DNA from: Phaeosaccion multiseriatum
Taxonomy: Eukaryota > Ochrophyta, other classes
Reading direction: 5' to 3'
NCBI GenBank assembly: GCA_965112735.1
Contig: OZ218964.1
Location: forward strand, 992,001-1,056,000
DNA length: 64,000 nt
The notes beneath the pieces were generated by a model, which saw only the letters and a program-made list of their open reading frames with translations, searched no databases and was not told the origin of the DNA. Both the position numbers and the translations under genes were made by a program. Position 1 is the first letter of the stretch. Each line of letters begins with the position of its first letter. Shown one piece after another: positions 21,727-32,586 of the stretch.

Positions 21727-21979
21727 CGCAGCCCACAAGAGAGAGAGAGGAGGAGAAAGAGAAAGCGTAAATAGATATCACCACGCAAGAGAAATTCGAA
21801 AGAGTATAGCCACGAACCTGAAACGGAAACTGAAACGTCGAACAACAGTAGGGATCGAACAAAAGAATAGAGTGTGTTCTGCTTCCTTCCCTCCACCTCC
21901 CACGCAATAGAAGGAAGAGTGGAAGAGGAAAGGAGCAAGAGCTGAGGAGGGATATCGAGGAGGGGTTATAAAAGAAGCG
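21727..21979. promoter_or_regulatory. Divergent promoter region, DUF2439 gene / MBOAT gene
   Basis: A 253-bp spacer between opposed start codons. TATAAAA at 21967-21973 lies only about 7 bp before the MBOAT ATG; if it works as a TATA box, transcription would start after that ATG and translation would more likely begin at the next in-frame ATG pair (22010). Confidence 0.4.
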
Positions 21980-23437
21980 ATGGGATTGTCCATCGTCCTG
22001 GCTGAGGGAATGATGACCGCCTGGGCCCAAGTGTTGGCAGTAATGTTACTGTACAGCTCGCTTCTGCTCTTGACTTCAGCGTCCTTGTACTTCATTCTTG
22101 GCCTCCAAAGAGGGATCGTCAAGGGAGCTCTAATCGCGCTGGTGTGGGGCGTCTCGGTGGCCTCGCCGCTTCTCTGTGTTCACTTGAAGCTTCCCTTATT
22201 ACCAATTTGTCTCTTCATGCTATCTTCGTACGCAGTCGTGAGCAGCTTCAAGACGATTGAAGCCATCGCCGGAACTGCTCCCGAGGGTGCGAACAGTTCA
22301 CTTGGGAATTTCATCTTATACATGACTTCCTTCACGGATCCAGTCTTTGTACAACAGGAGCAGCAAGAGCCAAAGAATGGGCACGTCAGCAGCAGCAGCA
22401 GCAGCATCGGCGGTAGCAGGAACGGGCATGGGATGGTCACGAGGAGGAAGCAGAAGGGGGCACCAGGGCCAATGGACGACCCCTCCCCGTCCGCGGCAGC
22501 AGCAGCAGCAGCAGCAGCAGCAGGGAAAGGCGGGTGGGTGGCCTGCCAGACAGCCCCGAACACGGGAAGAAAGCTTCTACTGCGCTTTTTCTCATTCATT
22601 GCCGCTTATATCATCCTCCAATCCATTGCGGAGCCCTGGGCGTGGAAGCCTTGGAGCTGGCCCGGGATGAGCACCTATCACCAAGGGATAATGGTTTACA
22701 CTTTGATTGAGGTGTTTGGCACTCTGGAAATGCTGAGAGTCTGCGCGCTGGGCTTTGAGCCACTCAGGATCATGAAAAACCCCTTGCTGGCCTCCACTTC
22801 GCCGATGGATCTGTGGGGACGGAGGTGGAACATGGTTATCCACGGCCTGTTGAAGCGCTGTTTTTTTCTGCCATTGGCACGGAGTGACCTGAGGTATGGC
22901 AAGCTGTGTGGCGCGGTGGCATCGTTTGCCGTATCAGCGCTCTTTCACGAGTACATATGGGTGAGTTGCTCGCTCCTGGCTTCTTGCACATGGCAATTAC
23001 CTTTCCTGCCTCCTCGCCCCTGCACGCCATCCATTGTGCTCCCTGCCTTTACCCTCTCGCCCCAACAGGCACGGTCCCGCCTCTGTCCCTCTATGCCTTC
23101 CTCTGTCTCTCTCCTCACTCCCTGACTCTCTCAGTCTCCCAATCTCATGTGCCCACACTGCATGCAGTACATTGTGCTCTTTCATGATTCGAAGGTGTAT
23201 GGGCCAACCACCCTCTTCTTCCTCTACCAGCTCCTCCTGTGTACCGCCCAGGGGTTGCTCAAACGAAACTTGCCAGTCAGTGTAATGGATCGGTTGCACA
23301 TGTTTCCCGCCTTCCTCAAGGTCATGATTACAACGGCGCTGATCATTCCGAGTGGCCACTTGTTTGCGGAAAACGTGTTGAAGGGGCGGGTGCTTGACGA
23401 CATTGTATGTCTCTTCCCGCTCGTCAGATGGACTTAA
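21980..23437 (+). CDS. Wax-synthase-like membrane-bound O-acyltransferase
   Basis: Two exons, 21980-22960 and 23168-23437, give 416 residues. The protein is strongly hydrophobic with about eight membrane segments. Two family motifs are visible: SPMDLWGRRWNMVIHGLLKR, like the WGRRWN motif of plant and algal wax synthases (MBOAT_2), and SALFHEYIW, with the MBOAT catalytic His in HEY. The intron falls right after this motif and the continuation is YIVLFHDSKVYGPTTLFFLY. Wax synthases transfer an acyl group from acyl-CoA to a fatty alcohol in the ER; other acceptors such as sterols or diacylglycerol are possible. A cytosolic-loop-like insert of about 80 residues (22350-22555) with poly-Ser and poly-Ala runs separates the two membrane halves. 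A TATA-like string close to 21980 leaves open a start at 22010 (MMTAWAQ). Confidence 0.85.
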
Positions 23438-23783
23438 AACGGAGGAACATCAGATGTACATACAGAGATTGAACAAGGGCAGGATGAGGGAGGATCAGTC
23501 CCTCCCCGCCCATTAGAGGCACATGGGAGGTGCGTAGAGAGAAGAGGAGGGGAGATGGACATTGAGAGAGAGAGAGGAGGGTGATAAGGTGGGCGAACAT
23601 ACAGAGAGAGAAGAGGGGATTAGATGGATAGAAGAGGGGCATGAGGGAGAGATGAAGATGGGATGTACGTAAAAGAGGGCGTAGTATATGTCTTACGAAT
23701 CATGATTTACACAATGAGGTGATACGGTGATGCTGCCGCATACAGTTATGCCGCCAGTCAGTGCCGCTGCTTAATGGAAGGTG
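23438..23783. other. Tail-to-tail intergenic region
   Basis: A 346-bp GA-rich spacer between the MBOAT and kinase-phosphatase 3' ends. No further feature is seen. Confidence 0.6.
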
Positions 23784-26700
23784 TCAGGACTGGTGCTGCT
23801 GCTGGTGCTGCTGCTGGTGCTGATGGAAGGCTGCGATGACGACACTGACGTTGTCAATGGAACCCGAGGAGACCGCCTTGGCGGTGAGGTCTGTGGCGGC
23901 GCGGCCCAAGTCGTTGTGCTCCGAGAGGCCCAAGCGGACGAAGTTCACGGCCTGCTGCGGCTCCAGTACGTCCCACAGGCTGCATCAAATGTCAAATCCA
24001 ATAGAGTGCCATCCATCCATAGAGTGCCATAGAGCAGCAGCACAGTATGCAGAGCGGGGCGGGGGGGGGAGGCAGGAGAAGAGGAGGACGGAGGGGGAAG
24101 TGAGCCAATGGAGTCAGTAGAGCCAATGGAACTTTCTTCCTTCCTTCCTTCCTTCCTTCCTTCCTTCCTTCCTCCCTGTCTATGGTCGAACACACGCATC
24201 ATACATCCTTCTCTCGTCACACACACACACACACACACTTACCCATCCGTGGCCAGTAGCAGGAACTCCGTCTTATCGCTGACGAAGCTTCCGAGCATTA
24301 TCTCCGGCTTGGCTATAAGAGCGCCCTTGCCCTGCCCCCCTGCCCCGCCTTCCTTGTGCTGCACATCGCCGAAGGAGCGGCTGACGGCGAGCACTCCGTT
24401 GAGCCGCCGGTTGGTCACAAAGGCTCCCACTTGCTTCACGCGCTCCATTTCGTCGGCACGGCAGAGACGGTGGTCCTGCAGAGAGAGGGAGAGGGAGAGG
24501 GAGAGAGAGGGAGAGGGAGGGAGAGGGAGAGGGAGAGGGAGAGGGGGAGAGAGGGAAAGGGAGAGGGAGGGGGGGAGAGAGGGAGCGGGAGAGGGAGAGA
24601 GGGAGAGGGAGAGAGAGAGAGAGGGAGGGAGAGGGAGAGGGAGAGGGAGAGGGAGAGAGAGGGAGAGAGGGAGAGAGAGAGGGAGACAGAGAGGGAGAGT
24701 GAGGGAGAGAGAGGGAGAGTGAGGGAGAGAGGGAGAGGGAGAGGGAGAGAAAGGGAGACAGAGAGAGAGGGAGAGAGAGAGAGGGAGAGGGAGTGAGGGA
24801 GAGAGACAGAGGGAGAGAGAGGGCAAGAGAGAGTCATCTATCCACAAGCCCCATTGGCCTCCATGCACACCTCCATACGCCCCATGAGCCCTCCCCATCG
24901 GGTACGTGGCCCATATGCCTCTCCCCGCCCGTTACAAAAACCAAACCCATACCATACCGTGAAACCGTGCATACATCATGTGCCCTACCTGACTGAGCAT
25001 CTTGGCCACCCCGTCGTCGGACAACACGCAGCGAGAGTCGCCCACATTGGCCACCGTCACGCTCTTGTCTCTCCCACTCACCACGGCCAGCACTGCGGTG
25101 CTGCCGCTGAAGTCGTCTTTGGCCCGGAGCTCTCTACACACCTGAGAGTCGAACTGCTCAAAGGCCGCCACCAGGGCGGAGGAGGGGCTCGACAGGAAGG
25201 AGGGCTGACGAAGGATCTCGGTACCGAGCCGGTTCTACACTCACAGAGTAGGGAGTGGGTGCCGGGGTTGGGGACGGGGGGGGGCAGGGGTGGGAGGGAG
25301 AGAAGGGGGAAGGACAAGAGAGGAGAGAGATGTGAGATGCGGAGCAAGGGGAGCGCAACTGACTGACGACATCTCATATGCTTGTTCCCTTCCCCTTGCT
25401 CACCTGCAACATGGTGCTACAAGCGTCGCCATTGTGACCATCGAACACCCCGACGATGGCACATTGCTTCAGCGCTGCGCTCTTCTCTCTGTCCCTCGCC
25501 GCCGGCACCGCCGTGCTGCCCCCTCCTCCTCCTCCTCCTCCTCCTCCTCCTCCACCACCACCACCACCACCAGCAGCAGCAGCAGTGCTGGCGTCCCGAC
25601 TGGCATCGACGAGGGTGAGCATCATGTCTTCCTGACTGGACCTGTTTCCGATGACACTCGAACAGCCGACCGAGAGGCCCAACTTCGGGTTGTGGTAGGA
25701 AGAAGAAGAAGAAGGGGAGGAGGAGGAGGAGGAGGAGGGAGAGGAGGGACCGCCTGGACAGATGCCAGGGCGGAACATCTTGCCCCGGAGACTGACGCTC
25801 TTCAGCACTGGCGCTGGAGGGCCGCGCTTCTTCATCGGCAGTGTCTGAGCGCTCTACAGAGAGGGAAGAAGGGAAGGGAAAACACGACGCGACCCGATTG
25901 GAATTGGAATGGATTCGACGCCCACAAGGCGAGGGGGGGGGGGGGGGCGGAGGGCAGGCAGGCAGGCAGCAGCAGCAAGGAGAAGGACGGAAGGGGCGGG
26001 GGGGAGTAGGGAGTGGCGTTGAGGCTCCGTCCTTCCTTGCCAGACGGGGAAGAGAAGGCACAGGCACACAACCGAAGGACGCACGCATAAAGTGAGCTCT
26101 TCTCCCCCCCTCCCTTCCTCCCCCCCTACCCTCCCCTCTCTCTGTGTCTCTTTGCCCCTCTCCCCATTCTCTCTTGTTAAGCTCTGTTCTCCCTCCCTCC
26201 CTCCCTCCCTCCCCCACTCACTCACTCATTCACTCACCAGCGTATCCATGAGCGCATTAAAGTCTCCCGAGTCAAGCCTCGACGCCCTCCCCTTCGATTT
26301 CCCGACCGGCGTATCCCCCACGACGTCTACGTCGCTCCAGTCGTCCGCTTCGCTGTCGTCCTCCCCATCCGCAGCGCTGTTTGGTCTGCCTCCTCCTCCT
26401 CGTCCTCCTCCTCCTCCTCCTGCTCCTCCTCCTCCTCCTCCTCGTCCTCCTCCTCCTCCTCCTCCTCCTCCTCCTCCTCTCGGGGGTGCATGAACTTGCA
26501 TTTTCCCCGGTGGGCCTTGCTGCTGACGCTTGTAGTGATGTGGACCGGCTTGCGGATGCTTCCCCCCTGTTGGAGACAGAGGAGGCGCACCACCACCATT
26601 GGCTGCCATACCAGCACCACCAGCACCACCACCACCGCTGCCCCTGCCTCCACCCCCACCTCTCGGGGGGGGCGCGACGCCTCTGAAATTGTTCCCTGAT

Positions 26701-29700
26701 CTATTGTTTGCGGACCTTCCTTTCCGAAACATGCTCTCTTTCTCGGTCTGCTCGTCCTCCTCCAGCACACTCCGCGTGCTGTCTCGCCGACCATCGCCCC
26801 CAATGTGCCCCTCACCCTCCTCTTGCTGCTGACGCGGACGTATCCCCAACTGCTGTGGCTGCTGCTGTGCACTGGGCGAGTGCCCTCTTCTCACACTGGA
26901 GGGAGAGAGCTGAGGCGAAGACGTCGAAGGTGGACCACCGCCACCGCCACCGCCCGCCGCACCAGCGGGACCCCGCACTCCTGCTGCTCCTCCTCCTGCT
27001 GGTGCCGCTCCTCCTCCTGCCACTGCTCCTCTTACTCCTCGTACTACTACGCCTCCGTTCAATGGCGGAGGAGTCACCGAACGCCCGCCACCCGCAGCAG
27101 CAGCAGCAACCCCCCCCGCTATGACTCTGCGCACCAATGCAGAAGGAGGAGGGGGGCGATGTACAGGCCCTCCTCTACCTCCTCCTCCTCCTCCTCCTCC
27201 TCCTCCTCCTCCTCCTCCTCCTCCTCCTCCTCCCCCTCCTCCTCCTCCTCCTCCTCCTCCTCCTCCTCCTCCTCCTCCTCCTCCTCCTCCTCCTCCTCCT
27301 CCCCCTCCCCCTCCCCCTCCCCCTCCCCCTGCTGCACTACTGCCAACGCCGTTTGCCACCGCCGGAGCCCGAGCGGTTGATTCACCGTAAAGGAACCATT
27401 TGTTGGAACTCACCTAAGGGAGTGGGGAGAGTGGGGCACAGCGGGGCAGCAGAGAAATTTAACTACGTAAGTCAAGGAGAAACCCCACGCCTTGTACTCT
27501 TGCCTGTCACACTTGGCGTTGTGTCTATCCCATACCACCAACCGCACCCGCTTCCCTCCCTCCCTACCTGGTCCAGAGTCAATCTCTTGGCCGGGTCCTT
27601 GGTCATCATGCCTATGAGGAGGAGTTTGAGGCCTGGAGATACACTGACGTCAGCAGGGAACTCAAGCGGGTCGCATTGGATCTTGCGGTACAGCTCCATC
27701 AGCTGAAGGGGGGGGGGTAATAGTAAGCCGATGGGTGGGTAGGTGGGTGGTGGATGGGTAGGTGGGTGGAGGGAAGGGGGTAAGGGGGTAGAGAGAGAGG
27801 GGAGGAGGGGGGCCTCTGAGTACGTACGGTACATACGCACATACATGCCCACACATACATACATGCATACATACATACACACGTGCATACATACACATAC
27901 ACACATACATACATGCATACATGCATATATATATACATACATGCATACATACATGCATACATACATACATACATACATGCATACATACATACATACATAC
28001 ATACATGCATACATACATGCATACATACATACATACATACATACATACACACATACATACATACATACATACATACATACATACACGCACACACACGTAC
28101 ATACATACATACATACATACATACATACATACATACATACATACATACATACCTGCTTATCCACGAAGGGAGGCCTCCCACACCTCAGCATGAAGAAGGT
28201 TGCCCCCAACGCCCACACATCCGCAAGGGCCCCAATGTAGCTCTCTCCTGCCACAAGCTCAGGACTCATGAAGGCAGGGGTGCCAACGCTGTCCTCCAGA
28301 GAGGCGTCTCCGTGCACGATCTTCGAGATGCCGAAGTCAGCAATCTTGACCTGCGGTTGGTGTGTACGTGATTGGGGTACACGTCGATGTGTTGGGACGG
28401 TGGTGTATTTGCCATCAACCAACCAACCAACCCCAACTAATGATTCCCTCCTCCCCTCCCCTCCCTCCCTCCCTCCCTCCTCTCCTTCCTCCCCTTTCCT
28501 CCCTCCCTGCCGTTTCTCCCTCCCTCCCTCCCTCCCTCCCCTCCCCTCCCTCCCTCCCTCCCCTCCCTCCCCTCCCTCACCAAGTTGTTCTCGTCCACAA
28601 GGAGGTTCTGCGGCTTGAGATCGCCATGCACGATGTCGATAGAGTGCAAGTAGCTCAAGCCATCCACCACTTGCTGGGCTACATACCACACGTCGCTGTC
28701 GTTCATGGGCTCACAGGTGACCTTGGCAGGGTCTCCGTTGAGAATATTCATGAAGTCACCCTTCTTCATGTACTCCAGCACCAGGTACAGCTTGTTGACC
28801 TGTTGGTGATACAGGGAGGGAGGGGACGGAGGGAGTAAGTGAGTGAGTGCTGTGTGTCGGGTAGACACCACCAAACACCACTAACCACCTACCCACACAA
28901 CACACACACACACATACACACACACACACGCACACGCACACGCACACGCACGCACACCCCTAACTTAGAGACACACCTTGGGGTCGTCCATGACCTCGTA
29001 GAGGCGGATGACGTGGGGATGCCTTGCCTCCTTCATGATGGCGATCTCTCTCTTGATGTCGTCCATGAAGGTCTCCTCCTTGCCCAGCTGCACCTGTTGG
29101 GTTTGTTGTTGAAAGGACGCAGGTAAGCCAATGAACAATGCAGTGTTCACAGATAGCATCCGCACCCCTACCCACTGTGGGGCACTATACATCGAAACTG
29201 AAACTGACACTTTCCTTGTTCATGGCGGCCCGGTTGATAATCTTGACGGCGTAGAGGGCGTTGGTCTTTGTCTCCTTGCTGAGACGCACTTCCGCGTAAC
29301 TGCCCGTGCCCAGCGAGTTGAGCAGGATGTAGTTGTTAACAATATAACGGTTCTTCAGCCAGGTGCCTCCTTTGGGCTTGGCGTGTTTCAGGTGCTCCTC
29401 CTGTGGCAGAGAGGCTTTCTTGCGATTCACGTCGTTGGTTTCCTTCACTGCGATTTCCTCTGCCGTATCACCAACTGATGATGTAGATGGCTCAGCGTCT
29501 CCTCCTGCCGTATCACCAACCGCTGCGATTGCTGCTGCTGTATCACCAACTGCTACGGGGCTGTACGGGCGGCTAGAAGGTGACACTGGAGACGACGATG
29601 CTAGAGCGGCGGGCCTGCCGTGCCCCGTCTCCCCTCCCCTCCCTGCTGTCCCTCCTCGGGGGTCTCCTCCTCCATCCGTGGGCAGCGCCCCCTTACCTGA

Positions 29701-32286
29701 GAAAGACACTGGAGCGTGGCCCCCTCCTCCTCCTCCATGAGGACCCACCCCAACTGGAGACACCGGGCGCGCACCTCCCACACCCCCCGCGCCGTGCACA
29801 TTTCTAGGTCGACCGGGGCGAGGGGAGCCGACGAATCTAGAGCCTCCAGGGCTGGCGTTGGCGTTGACGTTGATGTTGATGTTGGCGGTCGGCTGCCTGC
29901 TCTGCAGTCCCAGCTTTGACGTCGTCGGGTTGGCGACGTAGGCACTGCCCCCACCAGCCGCAGTAGTTGGTGATACAGCAGCAGCAGCAGCCGCAGCAGT
30001 AGTGGGAGAAGCACCACCACCAGCAGCTGCTGAGGCTGAGGGGGTTGGGGACGATGAAGCCTTCTTTGATTTGCTTGCACCACCGCCGTCGTCCGACAGA
30101 AAGTCGTACGCGCTGCTGCCGCCTGCAGAGGAGGGAGCAAGAGAAGTGAGTGAGTGAGGGAGTGGATAACTGAGTGATGGAGTAGGTGGGCGAGTGAATG
30201 ATTGAAAGAGTGATGAATGATCCATTCACGTACGCACGCACCGCTGTTTTCACCCGAGCCTTCAGAAGAGGCGTCTCCCTCATCCGCCAAGAAATCATAC
30301 ACTCCCCCCCCTGTGTGTGGACGAAAAGAGAATAGGAGTGCGAGGTCAATGCAGAGGAATGGCAGTCAGTCAGTGAGTCGCTCGTTATAAGGGCGCTCAC
30401 TCCACATCGTACGCAGTTCACGTCAAGGCGGGAGAGGAGGGGAAGAGAGGGGAGAGGAAGTCTTAGTTGTCTCGGCCTGGGGGAAGGGGGGTGGGAGACG
30501 GAGCTTGTGGGACGCTATCTCACGATCGCACGATCGCACCGCTCACGCTTCGTGGCAATCCTTCCTCCTCTCTTGTGTGTGCTTTCTTCGCCCCCTTCTC
30601 TCTTTCCCATCCTCTCCCTCTGTTCCGCCGAAGCACCACATCCTCACCTTGCCCTCCGTCTGCGCTGCTCCCCTCTGAAGATTCATTATCATCCTCAGAC
30701 TCATCTGCACCTCCACCACCACCACCACCGCCATAATCATCTTCTCCACCCAATAGCACGTCTCCCCCATCGTCGTCGAGGCCGTGCCCGCTGAAGGAAG
30801 ACTGGCTCTGACTGGAAAACCTCCGCTCAACGCCAGAGGGCCTATTCTTCTTCTCCTCCTCCTGTGCAGCAGCGACCGCCAGCAGTTTTGCTCGTGTGTT
30901 TTGCCGTCGGAGAGGGCCGTCGCTGCCAAGCCGATCGCTGTCACCAACTCGTCCAGTAGGAGTCAGGGCGGCAGAAGGGTCAGCAGTGCTATCACCCTCC
31001 TCCTCATCATCGCTGTCGTCTAACCAAGACGCTACCGCCCGTGCATCTGCTGCTCGCTGCTGCTGTTCCACCCCCTCGTCCCCATCACCCTCTCCTGCAG
31101 ATGGGTCCATCATACCACTGCCGTCATCACTGCTGAATGAAACATAGTTGGACGTTACGAAGCCCTGGCGGGAAGCTTTGATGCGAGAAGTGTCGTCGCT
31201 GCCTCCTCCTCCACATCCTGCTCCTGTCCCTTTCCCTTCTCCTCCCCTGCCCTCTTCTTCCTCCTCGGACTCCGAAAAGCTGACATAACCCGTCGTCTCC
31301 TTCCTCTCCCCGCCCGCGTGATTCCCACTACTATTCGCCAGTGTCCGAACGGCAGCTTCGCCTGCCCCGACAGCTCCCACCCCTCTTCGCCCCACTGCCC
31401 CCCCCCCCCCTCCTGCCGCTGCTGCTGTTGCTACTGCTGGTCTAGCTGCTGATGAAATCACCGTTACTCCCCCCCTGCCAGATAATCGCCTCCCGAAGCG
31501 GTCTTTGGGTGGGGGGTCCTGTTCATCGGCCTCCCCCGGCTGGCCCTCCTGTGGCCGCTTGTCTGAGAGGCGACCACGATTTTGTGGCATTCGCCTGTAA
31601 TAGGCGCCCCCCACGCTACTGTCGTCGCTATCACTCCCATCCTCGTCATCAGAGAAAGACACATACCCACTCGTTGTGGTGGGAAGTGCCTTCTTGGCAG
31701 GCCCTTTCTCAGGTGCCCCAGATGCAGCACAAGGAGCCGGAGCAGCAGATCCAGCAGCTGCGGGAGACCCGACATTAGTGGAACCACCACCACTTTTTCG
31801 ATTGTTTCCGCTACTATACGTCTTGTCCACGGGGCTCCTCTGGCCCGGCGCTCCCCTGCCAGCCGAGGCTTTGCTGTTTGCCTTTCCCTGCGGCTGGTGC
31901 GGTTGGTGCTTCAGGGGGTGCTGCGGGGTCGGAGGCTGGGGGCCCTTGCTGTGCGACGGTGGAGAAGAGGGGTTTGGATGAGTGGTGGGTGATACTACGG
32001 CTTTATCCGCTCTCCCGTGGCCTCTGCGTTCGCTGTGCGGCTTCGGGTGCTGATGTACCCTCTTCTTTCCACCCCCTTCTGCTTCTCCCCTCGTGCTAGA
32101 CACATCCACGGTTTTCTCTTTTGATGCTGGCGACGCGACGGCCCTTGGCTTTTCTACTCCTCCCTTTTCTCCCCCTGCTGCTGGAGCAGAAGGAGACGGG
32201 GCAGGCCTGCCCTTTCCGGTGGGCGAAGGCACTGGGGAGGAAGACGCAATGGGAACCACATTTGCCTTGCTCCCTTTGTTCCCCAT
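23784..32286 (-). CDS. Protein kinase (CaMKK-like)-PP2C phosphatase fusion protein
   Basis: Ten exons read as one frame of about 1,863 residues: 32286-30648, 30310-30242, 30122-29209, 29093-28977, 28799-28581, 28350-28153, 27702-27568, 27413-26238, 25853-25404 and then 25234-24989, 24475-24243, 23979-23784 (twelve coding segments; the last five carry linker end plus PP2C). The start MGNKGSK is a strong N-myristoylation motif. Residues 1-825 are disordered with repeated acidic motifs. The kinase follows (about 828-1110): GTGSYAEV, AVKIINR, VHGDLKPQN, KIADFG, VGTPAFMSPE, ADVWALG and RLTLDQVSSNKWF, closest by eye to CaMKK. A Gly/Pro-rich linker of about 390 residues leads to PP2C (about 1545-1860): NRSSQEDMM, GVFDGHNGD, DFSGSTA, ANVGDSR, AVSRSFGD, LLATDGLWDVL and IDNVSVV, with metal-binding Asp residues kept. 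The donor at 29209 (GTCAGT) is the least certain border. It could phosphorylate and dephosphorylate a shared target (inference). Confidence 0.88.
24481..24835. repeat. GGGAGA/GA microsatellite in PP2C intron
   Basis: About 355 bp of GAGAGG-type repeats fill intron 24476-24988 of the fusion gene. On the minus strand it forms the pyrimidine tract before the acceptor at 24475. Confidence 0.95.
27176..27332. repeat. (CCT)n/(GGA)n tract encoding poly-Gly linker
   Basis: Minus-strand GGA/GGG codons encode a poly-Gly run of about 50 residues in the linker between kinase and PP2C domains. Confidence 0.95.
27840..28156. repeat. (ACAT)n tetranucleotide array in kinase intron
   Basis: Over 300 bp of ACAT with ATGC and ACAC variants fills intron 27703-28152, starting right at the 5' splice site, whose donor GTATGT is itself a unit of the minus-strand repeat. 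Confidence 0.97.
29465..29550. repeat. Three close copies of the GTATCACCAAC element
   Basis: Exact 11-bp copies sit at 29465-29475, 29510-29520 and 29540-29550 in the N-terminal region of the kinase-PP2C gene; on the coding strand each encodes VGDT(A). A fourth, inverted copy at 29966-29976 encodes VSPT. Confidence 0.9.
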
Positions 32287-32476
32287 CTTATGAGGAGTTT
32301 TCTTCCATAGGGGTGTCTTCGGCCTCTGAGACTGAAGAGCCGCAGCAAGGCTATGCCCCCCGGTGTTTTTTCGCAGCGCACTTCCTTCGAAGCAAAAAGG
32401 GAAACGCGGGACCAACTTAAAAGTAACGGATGGCAGTGGATGGATTTTTTATGTACCCGACCTTTGGTACCCTGAT

Positions 32477-32522
<46 letters not shown>

Positions 32523-32586
32523 GCCGAAGGAGCTGTGTAATACATCGCGTGGGCACTGCGAACATTGTCCTGGCGGTGGAGAGATC
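32287..32586. promoter_or_regulatory. Divergent promoter region, kinase-PP2C / MPP6, with CAG repeat
   Basis: A 300-bp head-to-head spacer. It contains about 12 CAG repeats at 32487-32522, close to the MPP6 start. Confidence 0.45.

Noticed and set aside
24239-24898. Ser/Pro/Leu-rich frame fused to the PP2C C-terminal part
   Set aside because: The repeat part is intron 24476-24988; the acceptor CTGCAG at 24476 restores the PP2C sequence DHRLCRADEME.
23784-27413. PP2C as a separate gene starting near 27413
   Set aside because: The only start-like codon there is GTG; the segment instead completes kinase subdomain XI after a phase-0 intron with a good pyrimidine tract.
27840-28156. Possible CRISPR-like or coding array
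   Set aside because: It is a simple ACAT tetranucleotide repeat without spacers, inside an intron between two kinase exons.
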